In this document: piece after piece, positions 57,080 to 64,000 of the stretch
Position numbering within the stretch: position 1 is the stretch's first letter
Layout: each line of letters starts with the position of its first letter
Assembly (NCBI RefSeq): GCF_020386635.1
Contig: NZ_CP081942.1
Span: forward strand, 3,100,001-3,164,000
DNA length: 64,000 bases
Origin: Pseudomonas sp. MM211
GTDB lineage: Bacteria; Pseudomonadota; Gammaproteobacteria; Pseudomonadales; Pseudomonadaceae
Direction: 5' to 3'
The notes under the pieces: model-generated
Database searches by the model: none
Told to the model about the DNA's origin: nothing
The model's input: the letters and a program-made list of their open reading frames with translations, nothing else
Made by a program: the position numbers and the translations under genes

Positions 57080-57175
57080 GGAGATTCCCTTGTTGGCTTT
57101 ATTGTTTTGCGTCGACTCTACTCCAAGTTGTCTGATGACTGCAGAACTTTAAAGCCGAGTAGTGTTTGTCGGTGC

Positions 57176-57205
57176 GCGGGGCCAATAGTTGAGCACTGGC
57201 CCCGC
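57176..57205 (-). terminator. Hairpin after the porin gene
   Basis: GCGGGGCCA / TGGCCCCGC with a 12-base loop, 7 bases past the porin stop on the minus strand. There is no T-run. It may separate the porin from the chemoreceptor transcript. Confidence 0.5.
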
Positions 57206-57211
57206 GGCTAC

Positions 57212-58429
57212 TCACCACAAAGGCATGCTGTAGCTCAGAATCAGGCGGTTCTCGTCCAGGTCGTTGCCGAAGTTGGAACGAACCGTGGCGTTGCGCCATT
57301 TCAGGTTGAGGTTCTTCAACGCACCGGACTGGATGGTGTAGGCGATATCCATGTTGCGTTCCCATTCCTTGCCGTCGTTAGCGCCGGCCACGGCGACGTT
57401 ATCACCGGAGATGTAGCGGGTCATGAAGGTCAGGCCCGGAATGCCGAGGGCCGCGAAGTTGTAGTCGTAGCGTGCCTGCCAGGAGCGTTCTTCGGCATTG
57501 GCGAAATCGTTGATCTGCACGAAGTTGACCAGGAACGGATCGCTGCTGGCGATGTAGGGGAACGGATCGTCGCCGCTCATGCGCTGATAGCCGGCACCAA
57601 TGGCGTGGCCGCCCAGGGTGTAGGTGAACATGGCGCCAAAGGCCTTGTTGTCGAGGTTACGGAAGTTGCCGTCCTCACGGCTTTGCGAGTAACGCAGGTC
57701 GGTTTTCAGCGACTGGCCTTCGCCCAGTGGCAGCAGATGCACCAGGGTGCCGTAGTACTGCTGGTAAACATCTTCGAGGGTGCCGTAGTGCAGGCCGGCG
57801 GTCAGCTCGGGGGTGAGCTTGTAATCGCCGCCGCCGAACACGAACGAGTCGCTGGTGCCGCCGATGCGGTTGCCTGTCATCTCGGTGTAGTCAGTGGAGC
57901 TGTTTGCCTTGATGCGGTTGATCTTGCCGCCTTGCAGGGTCAGCTTGTCGATTTCCTGCACATTCAGCAGCGCACCTTGGAAGGTTTGCGGCAGCAGGCG
58001 CGAGTCATTGGCCGAGACGATCGGGCTGCGGAAATGCAGAGCGCCGACCTTGAGGGTGCTGTTGGAAATCTTCGCCTTGGCGGTCAGTGCCAACTTGGAG
58101 TACTCGTCCTGCGAGCCACCGGAACCATCGGCCGGCAACAGGCCGCTGCCTGCTGTGCCGTCGCCGGAGTCGAGCTTTACGCCAAGCATACCCAAGGCAT
58201 CGATGCCTACCCCAACGGTGCCCTCGGTATAGCCGGACTCGGCACGCAGCAGAAAACCCTGAGCCCATTCTTCGGCTTTTTCACGGCCACCTTCCTGGCG
58301 GAAGTCACGGTTGAAGTAGAAGTTGCGCAGCTCCAGGCTGCCCTTGCTGTCGCCGATGAAGTCGGCGTTGGCCAGGCCAGGCACGCTGCTAGCGAGCAGC
58401 AGGGCGGCCATGCGAGTGGACGGTGTCAT
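57212..58429 (-). CDS. OprD-family porin, probably for 5-oxoproline
   Basis: A 405-residue outer-membrane porin. The signal peptide ends near GLANA. It then has the OprD/OpdX beginning (DFIGDSKGSLELRNFYFNRDFR), a terminal aromatic residue (YSMPLW) and about 18 expected barrel strands. In P. aeruginosa an OprD-type porin (OpdO) accompanies the pxp genes and imports pyroglutamate. The same pairing here supports that substrate, but the porin itself does not show it. The shared 44-bp element lies 128 bases upstream, between it and the LysR gene. Confidence 0.9.
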   Translation of the reverse strand: MTPSTRMAALLLASSVPGLANADFIGDSKGSLELRNFYFNRDFRQEGGREKAEEWAQGFLLRAESGYTEGTVGVGIDALGMLGVKLDSGDGTAGSGLLPADGSGGSQDEYSKLALTAKAKISNSTLKVGALHFRSPIVSANDSRLLPQTFQGALLNVQEIDKLTLQGGKINRIKANSSTDYTEMTGNRIGGTSDSFVFGGGDYKLTPELTAGLHYGTLEDVYQQYYGTLVHLLPLGEGQSLKTDLRYSQSREDGNFRNLDNKAFGAMFTYTLGGHAIGAGYQRMSGDDPFPYIASSDPFLVNFVQINDFANAEERSWQARYDYNFAALGIPGLTFMTRYISGDNVAVAGANDGKEWERNMDIAYTIQSGALKNLNLKWRNATVRSNFGNDLDENRLILSYSMPLW

Positions 58430-58557
58430 GCGGAGTCTCTCCTGGTGGTTGAGCGCGCAGCGGTATGTTCCGTCTGCTTGGCAGTGCGCGATTCATTAAT
58501 TCTTATTAGGGGACTTGCGGTGCGGCGTCGGCATTTTTGGTAGCCCCGGCCGAGAGC

Positions 58558-58601
58558 GTCCAACGAGAAAAACCAGTGGCGGCTCATAAGAAAAGTCGAT
58601 G
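58558..58601. promoter_or_regulatory. Shared 44-bp element, copy 2 (between porin and lysR)
   Basis: It reads toward the porin on the minus strand: CATCGACTTTTCTTATGAG at one end, TTTTTCTCGTTGGAC at the other. It lies 128 bases before the porin start and 108 bases before the lysR start, so it may serve both. It matches copy 3 at 30 of 44 positions. Confidence 0.65.
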
Positions 58602-58709
58602 CGCTAAAACAGGGCGAGAGCAGGGTGGCTGGCATGCAAACTGCTTTCACTGCAGCCGTTGCAGGCTTCTTATCGCCCGCATTACGTTCATTGCCGGGGA
58701 CTAGTCGCC

Positions 58710-59654
58710 ATGAATCTGAGATTTCTTGAGACCTTCGTATGGGTTGCTCGCCTGAAGAGTTTTCGCCTCACGGCAGAGAAGCTGTTCAGCACCCAGGCCT
58801 CGATTTCCAGCCGCATCGCGGCACTGGAAGACGAGCTGGGTACACGCCTGTTCCTGCGTGATTCCAAAGGTGTGTCGCTGACGCCCGAAGGGCAGAAAGT
58901 GCTCGAGTACGCCGAGCAGATGATCGACACCATGCAGGCCATGAAACAGTCGATCAACGATGCCAGCAGTATCCAGGGGCGCATCCGCGTGGGCGCTATG
59001 GATACCGTCATTCACACCTGGCTGAGTTCGTTCGTAGCAAAGATCATGGAGTGTTACCCGGCGGTGGAGATCGAGCTGACTGCCGACACCTCACGCAACC
59101 TCTGCGAGCAATTACAGAAAGGCTATCTGGACATCATCTTCCAGACCGACGTGATGCGCGGCGACAGCGTGCGCAACCTCGAACTGGCGCGTTATCCGGT
59201 GCAATGGATCGTGCCCACAGGCTCGCTTTACCACCGCCCGTTCACCTCCATGGACGAGCTCGCTCGCGAGCGCATCATTACCTTTTCGAAGAACTCGCGG
59301 CCGCACCAGGACATCCTCAATCTGCTGCATGCCGGCAACGTGGTGTCCCCGCGTATCAGTTGCGTCAACTCGGTAGCCGCGATGACCCGGCTGATCCGTG
59401 ATGGATTCGGTATTGGCGCCTTGCCGGCCTCGTTGGTCAGCAAGGAACTGGAGCTCGGCGTGCTGAGCATCCTGCCGGACGTGCCGCAGCCGCCACCGCT
59501 GGATATCGTCGCCACTTGGCGTAGCGGCGTGGGCCTCGAGTTGATCGAGGACATCGTTGCCCTGACCCCTGAGGTTCTCGCCCAGTACAGCGAGGAAATG
59601 GGTGATGAGCGCGTGACGCTGATCAGCCACTGCCTGGAACGAAAGACGGCCTGA
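58710..59654 (+). CDS. LysR-type transcriptional regulator of the 5-oxoproline cluster
   Basis: A 314-residue regulator. The winged helix-turn-helix (FLETFVWVARLKSFRLTAEKLFSTQASISSRIAALEDELGTRLFLRDSKGVSLTPEGQKVL) and the substrate-binding domain are full length. The start at ATG 58710 was chosen as the only one that begins at the HTH. It is divergent from the porin gene, with a shared 44-bp element between. The same element before pxpA and the TRAP operon makes it the natural regulator of all three (inference). The inducer would be 5-oxoproline or a product of it. Confidence 0.93.
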   Translation: MNLRFLETFVWVARLKSFRLTAEKLFSTQASISSRIAALEDELGTRLFLRDSKGVSLTPEGQKVLEYAEQMIDTMQAMKQSINDASSIQGRIRVGAMDTVIHTWLSSFVAKIMECYPAVEIELTADTSRNLCEQLQKGYLDIIFQTDVMRGDSVRNLELARYPVQWIVPTGSLYHRPFTSMDELARERIITFSKNSRPHQDILNLLHAGNVVSPRISCVNSVAAMTRLIRDGFGIGALPASLVSKELELGVLSILPDVPQPPPLDIVATWRSGVGLELIEDIVALTPEVLAQYSEEMGDERVTLISHCLERKTA

Positions 59655-60014
59655 ACGGATTCGTCGCAGCGTTGAGCGCGCTCCCTTTATTAGAGTGGCG
59701 CTCGCCGTCTGCGCGTAATCATCGCGAGAGTGAATGCTTCGAACTATCTATTTTTGCCCTTTAGTAGTGCGCAGGCGCTCTGTTACGCCTCGTTTTATCC
59801 CATAACGATTTCTGATCATGCACCCCCGTTTTTTCTAGTTGGACAGCCTTTGGTGATCTGACGAGACTCGAAAACGGCTTCCGATACGTCCCGCGCATCT
59901 CGAAGGTCTCTGACGCTGAACACCGGGCCGGCCCCTGCTGGGGCGGTGTCCGGGTCGCGCCATCGAGTGGTTGAAGGCCGTTCGCTGCGTCCCCTTTCTG
60001 ATCTGGAGAAACAC
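59655..60014. other. Intergenic region before the TRAP operon
   Basis: 360 bases without a gene. The only recognised element is copy 3 of the shared 44-bp motif (59801-59844). The remaining sequence shows no further repeat or clear promoter that I can defend. Confidence 0.55.
59801..59844 (+). promoter_or_regulatory. Shared 44-bp element, copy 3 (before the TRAP operon)
   Basis: It begins CATAACGATTTCTGAT and ends TTTTTTCTAGTTGGAC on the plus strand, 170 bases before the TRAP binding-protein start. It shares 30 of 44 positions with copy 2, mostly the final 15 bases and the TTTC core. Confidence 0.65.
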
Positions 60015-61001
60015 ATGAAGACAACTTCGTTTCGCTTCGGCCTGACGGTTCTTGCCTGCATCATGGGCACGATGAGCATTTCCGCCCAGGCGGCCGAGCG
60101 TTGGAACATGTCGGTCGAACAGCCGGATGGCAACTCCATTACCAAAGTCGCCAAGGATTTCGCCAAGGAAGTATCCACCGCCACCGCCGGCGAGCTGGAA
60201 ATCCGCGTGCATGCCAACTCCTCGCTGTTCAAGCGCCCCGAGGTCAAACGTGCGGTGCAGACCGGCCAGGTACAGATCGGCGATGTATTGATGTCGGTAC
60301 TGGGTAACGAAGACGCCATCTACGAGATCGACAGCGTGCCGTTCCTGGCGCGTAACTACACCGATGCGCAGAAACTCTGGGAAGTCAGCAAGCCGGCTGT
60401 GGAAGCACGCCTGGCCAAGCAGGGCATCAAGCTGCTGTATGCCATGCCCTGGTCGCCGCAGAGCATCTTCACCAAGACGCCGATCAGCACCATGGCCGAT
60501 TTCAAGGGCATGAAGTTCCGTGCCTATAACCCCGCCACTTCGCGCATGACCGAGCTGATGGGAGCGATACCCACCGTCATCAACACCGGTGAAGTGCCTC
60601 AGGCGTTCAGTACCGGCATGATCAACGGCATGCTGACGTCGCCGACTACCGGCGTCGATACTCAGGCCTGGGACTTTTCCAAGTATTACTACGACGTCAA
60701 AGCGTTCATTCCGAAGAACTTCGTGATCGTCAACGCCCGTGCCTTCGCCCGACTGCCGGAAGCTTCGCAGCAGGCCGTGCTGGCTGCGGCACAGCGTGCC
60801 GAGCAGCAGGGCTGGGCCGCGGCAGAGGCAGAGACCAGCAAGCTGGTTGCCACCCTCGCCGAGAACGGTATGCAGGTCAGCGAGAGCGCTCCGGTCGAAG
60901 TGGAAAGCGGCTTCGAAACCATCGGCGCGACCATGGCTGCCGAGTGGCTGCAGCGCACTGGTGACGAAGGCAAGGCGATCATCGACGCCTATCGCAAGTG
61001 A
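60015..61001 (+). CDS. dctP: TRAP transporter solute-binding protein (DctP)
   Basis: A 328-residue periplasmic binding protein. Signal peptide residues are about 8-26 (FGLTVLACIMGTMSISAQA). The DctP fold is shown by FKRPEVKRAVQTGQVQIGDV, AYNPATSRMTELMGAIPTVINTGEVPQAFSTGMINGMLTSPTTG and the Arg-bearing region that holds a carboxylate. The ligand is probably a carboxylate such as 5-oxoproline given the neighbours, but this is not proven. CTGGAG is seven bases before the ATG. Confidence 0.93.
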   Translation: MKTTSFRFGLTVLACIMGTMSISAQAAERWNMSVEQPDGNSITKVAKDFAKEVSTATAGELEIRVHANSSLFKRPEVKRAVQTGQVQIGDVLMSVLGNEDAIYEIDSVPFLARNYTDAQKLWEVSKPAVEARLAKQGIKLLYAMPWSPQSIFTKTPISTMADFKGMKFRAYNPATSRMTELMGAIPTVINTGEVPQAFSTGMINGMLTSPTTGVDTQAWDFSKYYYDVKAFIPKNFVIVNARAFARLPEASQQAVLAAAQRAEQQGWAAAEAETSKLVATLAENGMQVSESAPVEVESGFETIGATMAAEWLQRTGDEGKAIIDAYRK

Positions 61002-61010
61002 TCCAGCGGC

Positions 61011-61039
61011 AGCGGGCGTGGCACACGCTCGCTGCCATC
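61011..61039 (+). other. Intergenic hairpin after the TRAP binding-protein gene
   Basis: GGCAGCG(G)GCGTG and CACGC(T)CGCTGCC form a stem with a GCA loop right after the dctP stop. It has no T-run. It resembles 3' hairpins that stabilise the abundant binding-protein mRNA or partly attenuate transcription before the membrane subunits. Confidence 0.5.
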
Positions 61040-61130
61040 ATGGTGAAAGCCCCCGGGCGTTTTCATCCCCCGAACTGCAAGGTGGCAACGCCTTGCCAAT
61101 CGCTCACTTCGCGTGCGAGGCGTTTGCGCC

Positions 61131-61634
61131 ATGAGTTGGCTACGTAAGTTGTACACCCTGTCCGGCATGCTCGCCGGTCTGTTCCTTATTCTGATCTGCC
61201 TGCTGATCGTGGCGCAGATCCTGGCGCGTCAGTTCGGCACCATGATTCCGTCGACCGATGAGTTCGCCGCCTATTCCATGGCCGCCTCGGGTTTCCTGGC
61301 GTTGCCTTATGCGCTGATGCGCGGCGCGCACATCCGCGTCGAGTTGCTGTTTCGCATTCTGCCGCAGCGCAGCCTGTTCGCTGTCGAGGTGCTCGGCAAT
61401 ATCGTCGGGCTGGTGATTGCCGCCTACCTGGCCTGGTACTGCGCGCTGTTCGTGCTCGAGTCCTATGAATTCAAGGAAGTGTCTTCCGGCTTGTTGCCGA
61501 TTCCCATGTGGGTGCCGCAGCTGCCGATGGTGCTGGGCACCGCGATCCTGGTGATCGCCATGACCGAGCGCCTGGTGCTGGTATGCATGGGCCGCCGCTT
61601 CGAAGACGAAACCCCCGGTGTGATGAGCGAGTAA
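61131..61634 (+). CDS. dctQ: TRAP transporter small permease (DctQ)
   Basis: A 167-residue inner-membrane subunit with four hydrophobic segments, the usual DctQ plan. Conserved positions include STDEFAAYSMAASGFLALPYALMRGAHIRVELL. It partners with DctM. It starts at ATG 61131, 129 bases after the dctP stop, with the intergenic hairpin between. Confidence 0.92.
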   Translation: MSWLRKLYTLSGMLAGLFLILICLLIVAQILARQFGTMIPSTDEFAAYSMAASGFLALPYALMRGAHIRVELLFRILPQRSLFAVEVLGNIVGLVIAAYLAWYCALFVLESYEFKEVSSGLLPIPMWVPQLPMVLGTAILVIAMTERLVLVCMGRRFEDETPGVMSE

Positions 61635-61693
61635 GCACGTCGCCTGCCGTATAGACCCGGTGGCCAAGGCCGCCTGACAGAAGTGAGTTCACC

Positions 61694-62998
61694 GTGGAAT
61701 ACACAATCATTGCAATCACCCTGCTGGTGGCGCTGTTCGCGCTGCTCGGTGGCGGTGTCTGGGTGGCCTTGTCGCTGCTCGGTGTCGGCATCATCGGCAT
61801 GGAGCTGTTTGGCGGTGCTCCTGCCGGCTCGATCCTCGCCTCGAGCAGCTGGACGGCCAGTGCCAGCTGGACGCTAACGGCGCTGCCTCTGTTCATCTGG
61901 ATGGGCGAGATTCTCTATCGCACCAAACTGTCGGAAGACATGTTCAAAGGCCTTTCGCCCTGGGTGCGCGGGTTGCCGGGCCGTCTGTTGCACGTCAACG
62001 TGCTGGGCTGCGGGATCTTCGCCGCGGTCAGCGGTTCGTCCGCCGCCACGGCGGCGACCATCGGCCGTATCTCGTTGCCTGAGCTGAAGTCACGCGGCTA
62101 TCCGCAAGGTATCTCTATGGGTTCGCTGGCCGGTGCCGGCACTCTGGGTCTGCTGATTCCGCCGTCGATCATGATGATCGTTTACGCGGTAGGCGCTCAG
62201 GTTTCGGTATCACGGCTGTTCATCGCCGGCATCCTGCCGGGGCTGCTGTTGCTGGCGATCTTCTCCGGCTACCTGATGATCTGGTCGAAAATCAACGCCG
62301 ACCAGTTGCCACCGGAAGAGCCTGCGCTGCCGCTGCGGGAAAAGCTGCGCCGTGCGCGCCTGCTGATTCCGGTGGTAGTGCTGATCATCTCGGTGATCGG
62401 GTCGATCTACAGCGGTATCGCCACCGCAACCGAGGCCGCGGCGTTGGGCGTGGTCGGCGCGCTGTTCATCGCCCTGTATTCGCGCTCGCTGACCGTGGAA
62501 ACCTTCATGTCGAGCTTGCTTGGCGCGGTCAGCACCTCGTGCATGATCTTCTTCATTCTGCTTGGCGCCGCTTACCTGACCGCTGCGATGAGTTTCACCG
62601 GGCTGCCGTCGGCACTGGCCGACTGGATCATCGCCAAGCAGATGTCACCTTACGTGCTGCTGATGGCGCTGATGGTGTTCTTCATCATCCTCGGCAGTTG
62701 CCTGGACGGTATCTCGATCATTCTGCTGGCCACTGCGGTGATCTTGCCGGCGGTACAGGCGGCGGGTATCGACCTGCTGTGGTTCGGCATCTTCATCATC
62801 CTCACCGTGGAGATGGCGCAGATCACGCCGCCGGTTGGCTTCAACCTGTTCGTCATCCAGAACCTCACCGGCAAGGATATGTGGACGGTGGCCAAGGCCA
62901 GCTTCCCGTTCTTCCTGCTGCTGGTGTTCATGGCCATCCTCATTACCGTCTTCCCGCAGATCGTGCTGGTACTGCCCCAGGCCATGACTGCAAGCTGA
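61694..62998 (+). CDS. dctM: TRAP transporter large permease (DctM)
   Basis: A 434-residue inner-membrane subunit with about 12 hydrophobic segments that drives sodium-coupled import. The sequences FAAVSGSSAATAATIGRISLPELKSRGYPQGISMGSLAGAGTLGLLIPPSIMMIVYAVGAQ and TPPVGFNLFVIQNLTGKDMWTV are DctM hallmarks. The start is GTG 61694 (MEYTIIAITLLVALFAL), which keeps TM1 complete. It is followed 29 bases later by a strong terminator, closing the operon. Confidence 0.95.
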   Translation: MEYTIIAITLLVALFALLGGGVWVALSLLGVGIIGMELFGGAPAGSILASSSWTASASWTLTALPLFIWMGEILYRTKLSEDMFKGLSPWVRGLPGRLLHVNVLGCGIFAAVSGSSAATAATIGRISLPELKSRGYPQGISMGSLAGAGTLGLLIPPSIMMIVYAVGAQVSVSRLFIAGILPGLLLLAIFSGYLMIWSKINADQLPPEEPALPLREKLRRARLLIPVVVLIISVIGSIYSGIATATEAAALGVVGALFIALYSRSLTVETFMSSLLGAVSTSCMIFFILLGAAYLTAAMSFTGLPSALADWIIAKQMSPYVLLMALMVFFIILGSCLDGISIILLATAVILPAVQAAGIDLLWFGIFIILTVEMAQITPPVGFNLFVIQNLTGKDMWTVAKASFPFFLLLVFMAILITVFPQIVLVLPQAMTAS

Positions 62999-63027
62999 TC
63001 ATCCGCTTCCACTCGCAGCACCTGCTC

Positions 63028-63059
63028 AACCCTGCCAGTCACCCTGGCAGGGTTTTTTT
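63028..63059 (+). terminator. Rho-independent terminator of the TRAP operon
   Basis: An 11-bp perfect stem AACCCTGCCAG / CTGGCAGGGTT with a TCACC loop is followed by a T-run to 63059. Confidence 0.95.
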
Positions 63060-63277
63060 ATTGCTGCGCTGTAACAGCCGTGAACGAAAATGTCGCCGCA
63101 CAGCAAGCGCCGGCGCCTGTACTGTCGTTAAGCTCAGGCGGCCTCTGTGACCGAGGAGTCATCGTTCAAACATTCTGTTAAAGCGGCTGCCCGGGTAATT
63201 CCAAACCGCTGCGCTAAGGTTGAACTAGGACATGGAACACGAATCGCACATAACAAGCCCATAGACGGAGCATAAAC

Positions 63278-64000
63278 ATGGCGTTCTTCACCGCGGCCAG
63301 CAAAGCCGACTTTCAGCACCAACTGCAAGCGGCCCTGGCGCAGCATGTCAGTGAGCAGGATCTGCCACGAGTGGCCCTGTTCGCTGAACAGTTCTTCGGC
63401 ATCATCGCCCTCGAGGAACTGACTCAACGGCGTCTTTCCGACTTGGTCGGTTGCACCCTTTCTGCCTGGCGCCTGCTGGCTACTTTCGATCCAGCGCAGC
63501 CCCAAGTGCGCGTGTTCAACCCCGACTATGAAAAGCATGGCTGGCAAAGCACCCATACCGGCATCGAAGTCTTGCACCCGGACATTCCGTTCCTGGTCGA
63601 CTCGGTGCGAATCGAACTCAAGCGCCGCGGTTACAGCATCCATACCCTGCAGAACAGCGTGCTCAGCGTGCGCCGTGATGCGCAAGGCGCACTCATCGAT
63701 CTGCTGCCCAAGGGCAGTGCCGGCCCGGATGTCACGCGCGAATCGCTGATGTTCCTGGAAATCAACCGTTGCGCCAGCAACGCCGAGATCAAATCGCTGC
63801 AGAAGACCCTGCTCGACGTATTGGACGAAGTGCGTCTGAGCGTTGCCGATTTCCAGCCTATGAAGGCCAAGGCTCAGGAACTGCTGAGCAAGCTAGGTGA
63901 AGGCACCTTTGGCCATGCTCATACCGATGCCGCCGAGCTGGACGAGATCAAGGTGTTTCTCGACTGGCTGCAGGACGATCACTTCACCTTCCTCGGTTAC
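63278..64000 (+). CDS. gdhB: NAD-dependent glutamate dehydrogenase, large type, 5' part only
   Basis: The first 241 residues of the about 1,600-residue 180-kDa-class NAD-glutamate dehydrogenase found in Pseudomonas, which oxidises glutamate to 2-oxoglutarate. The start ATG 63278 gives MAFFTAASKADFQHQLQAAL. Later LHPDIPFLVDSVRIELKRRGYSIHTLQNSVLSVRRD and ELDEIKVFLDWLQDDHFTFLGY are typical of its regulatory N-terminal region. The reading frame is open to the window edge. It lies beside genes making glutamate from 5-oxoproline, but it has its own upstream gap of 280 bases. Confidence 0.93.
   Translation, partial: MAFFTAASKADFQHQLQAALAQHVSEQDLPRVALFAEQFFGIIALEELTQRRLSDLVGCTLSAWRLLATFDPAQPQVRVFNPDYEKHGWQSTHTGIEVLHPDIPFLVDSVRIELKRRGYSIHTLQNSVLSVRRDAQGALIDLLPKGSAGPDVTRESLMFLEINRCASNAEIKSLQKTLLDVLDEVRLSVADFQPMKAKAQELLSKLGEGTFGHAHTDAAELDEIKVFLDWLQDDHFTFLGY

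Overview
The window is high-GC, gene-dense bacterial DNA. Every recognisable protein is of Pseudomonas type. The order fadH / coiled-coil protein / PLP protein / DUF1853 / nadK / phosphatase / rhomboid ... pepN ... YCF48-MMPL ... bat operon ... gdhB matches, from memory and unchecked, the P. aeruginosa PAO1 PA3092-PA3068 neighbourhood. The genus is therefore Pseudomonas, possibly near the P. mendocina/oleovorans or P. aeruginosa lineages (inference). No tRNA, rRNA, CRISPR array, prophage or intact insertion sequence was seen.

Left part (1-12.2 kb): the 3' end of a glucarate dehydratase gene; small unknown genes; an isochorismatase-fold protein lacking the nucleophilic Cys; a phosphoglucomutase gene (pgm) broken by a 1-base frameshift; a chemoreceptor; an Rrf2 regulator divergent from a thioredoxin-reductase-like flavoprotein; a cytochrome c; trehalose synthase (treS); and serine O-acetyltransferase. 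Next (12.3-18.6 kb) is an eight-gene operon matching fpvGHJK-fpvCDEF, which in P. aeruginosa reduces ferri-pyoverdine in the periplasm and imports the iron. A Fur-like box lies upstream. An AraC regulator and fadH follow.

Middle part (22-36.2 kb): housekeeping genes (nadK, metallophosphatase, rhomboid protease, pepN). A 140-bp MITE-like hairpin with a TA duplication sits just upstream of nadK. A Fur-controlled cell-surface signalling set (ECF sigma, FecR anti-sigma, TonB siderophore receptor with STN domain) lies within it, so the window holds two separate iron-siderophore modules. A 750-bp intergenic region with an inverted REP pair and repeated GTTACC motifs precedes a four-gene envelope system (DUF1302 barrel, DUF1329, YCF48 propeller, MMPL/RND protein). 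Its substrate is not established.

Right part (44-64 kb): a LysE exporter, an AraC regulator, and the aerotolerance (Bat) operon moxR-DUF58-DUF4381-batA-batB/C-batD. DUF4381 is frameshifted near its start. Then comes a 10-kb unit for 5-oxoproline (pyroglutamate): pxpABC, a chemoreceptor, an OprD-family porin, a LysR regulator and a TRAP transporter. I found a gapless 44-bp element, about 30/44 identical between copies, in front of pxpA, between the porin and lysR, and in front of the TRAP operon. It is the best candidate here for an undescribed regulon signature. The window ends inside the large NAD-glutamate dehydrogenase gene.

The two frameshifts (pgm, DUF4381) lie in otherwise intact conserved genes, so they may be assembly indels rather than real mutations.
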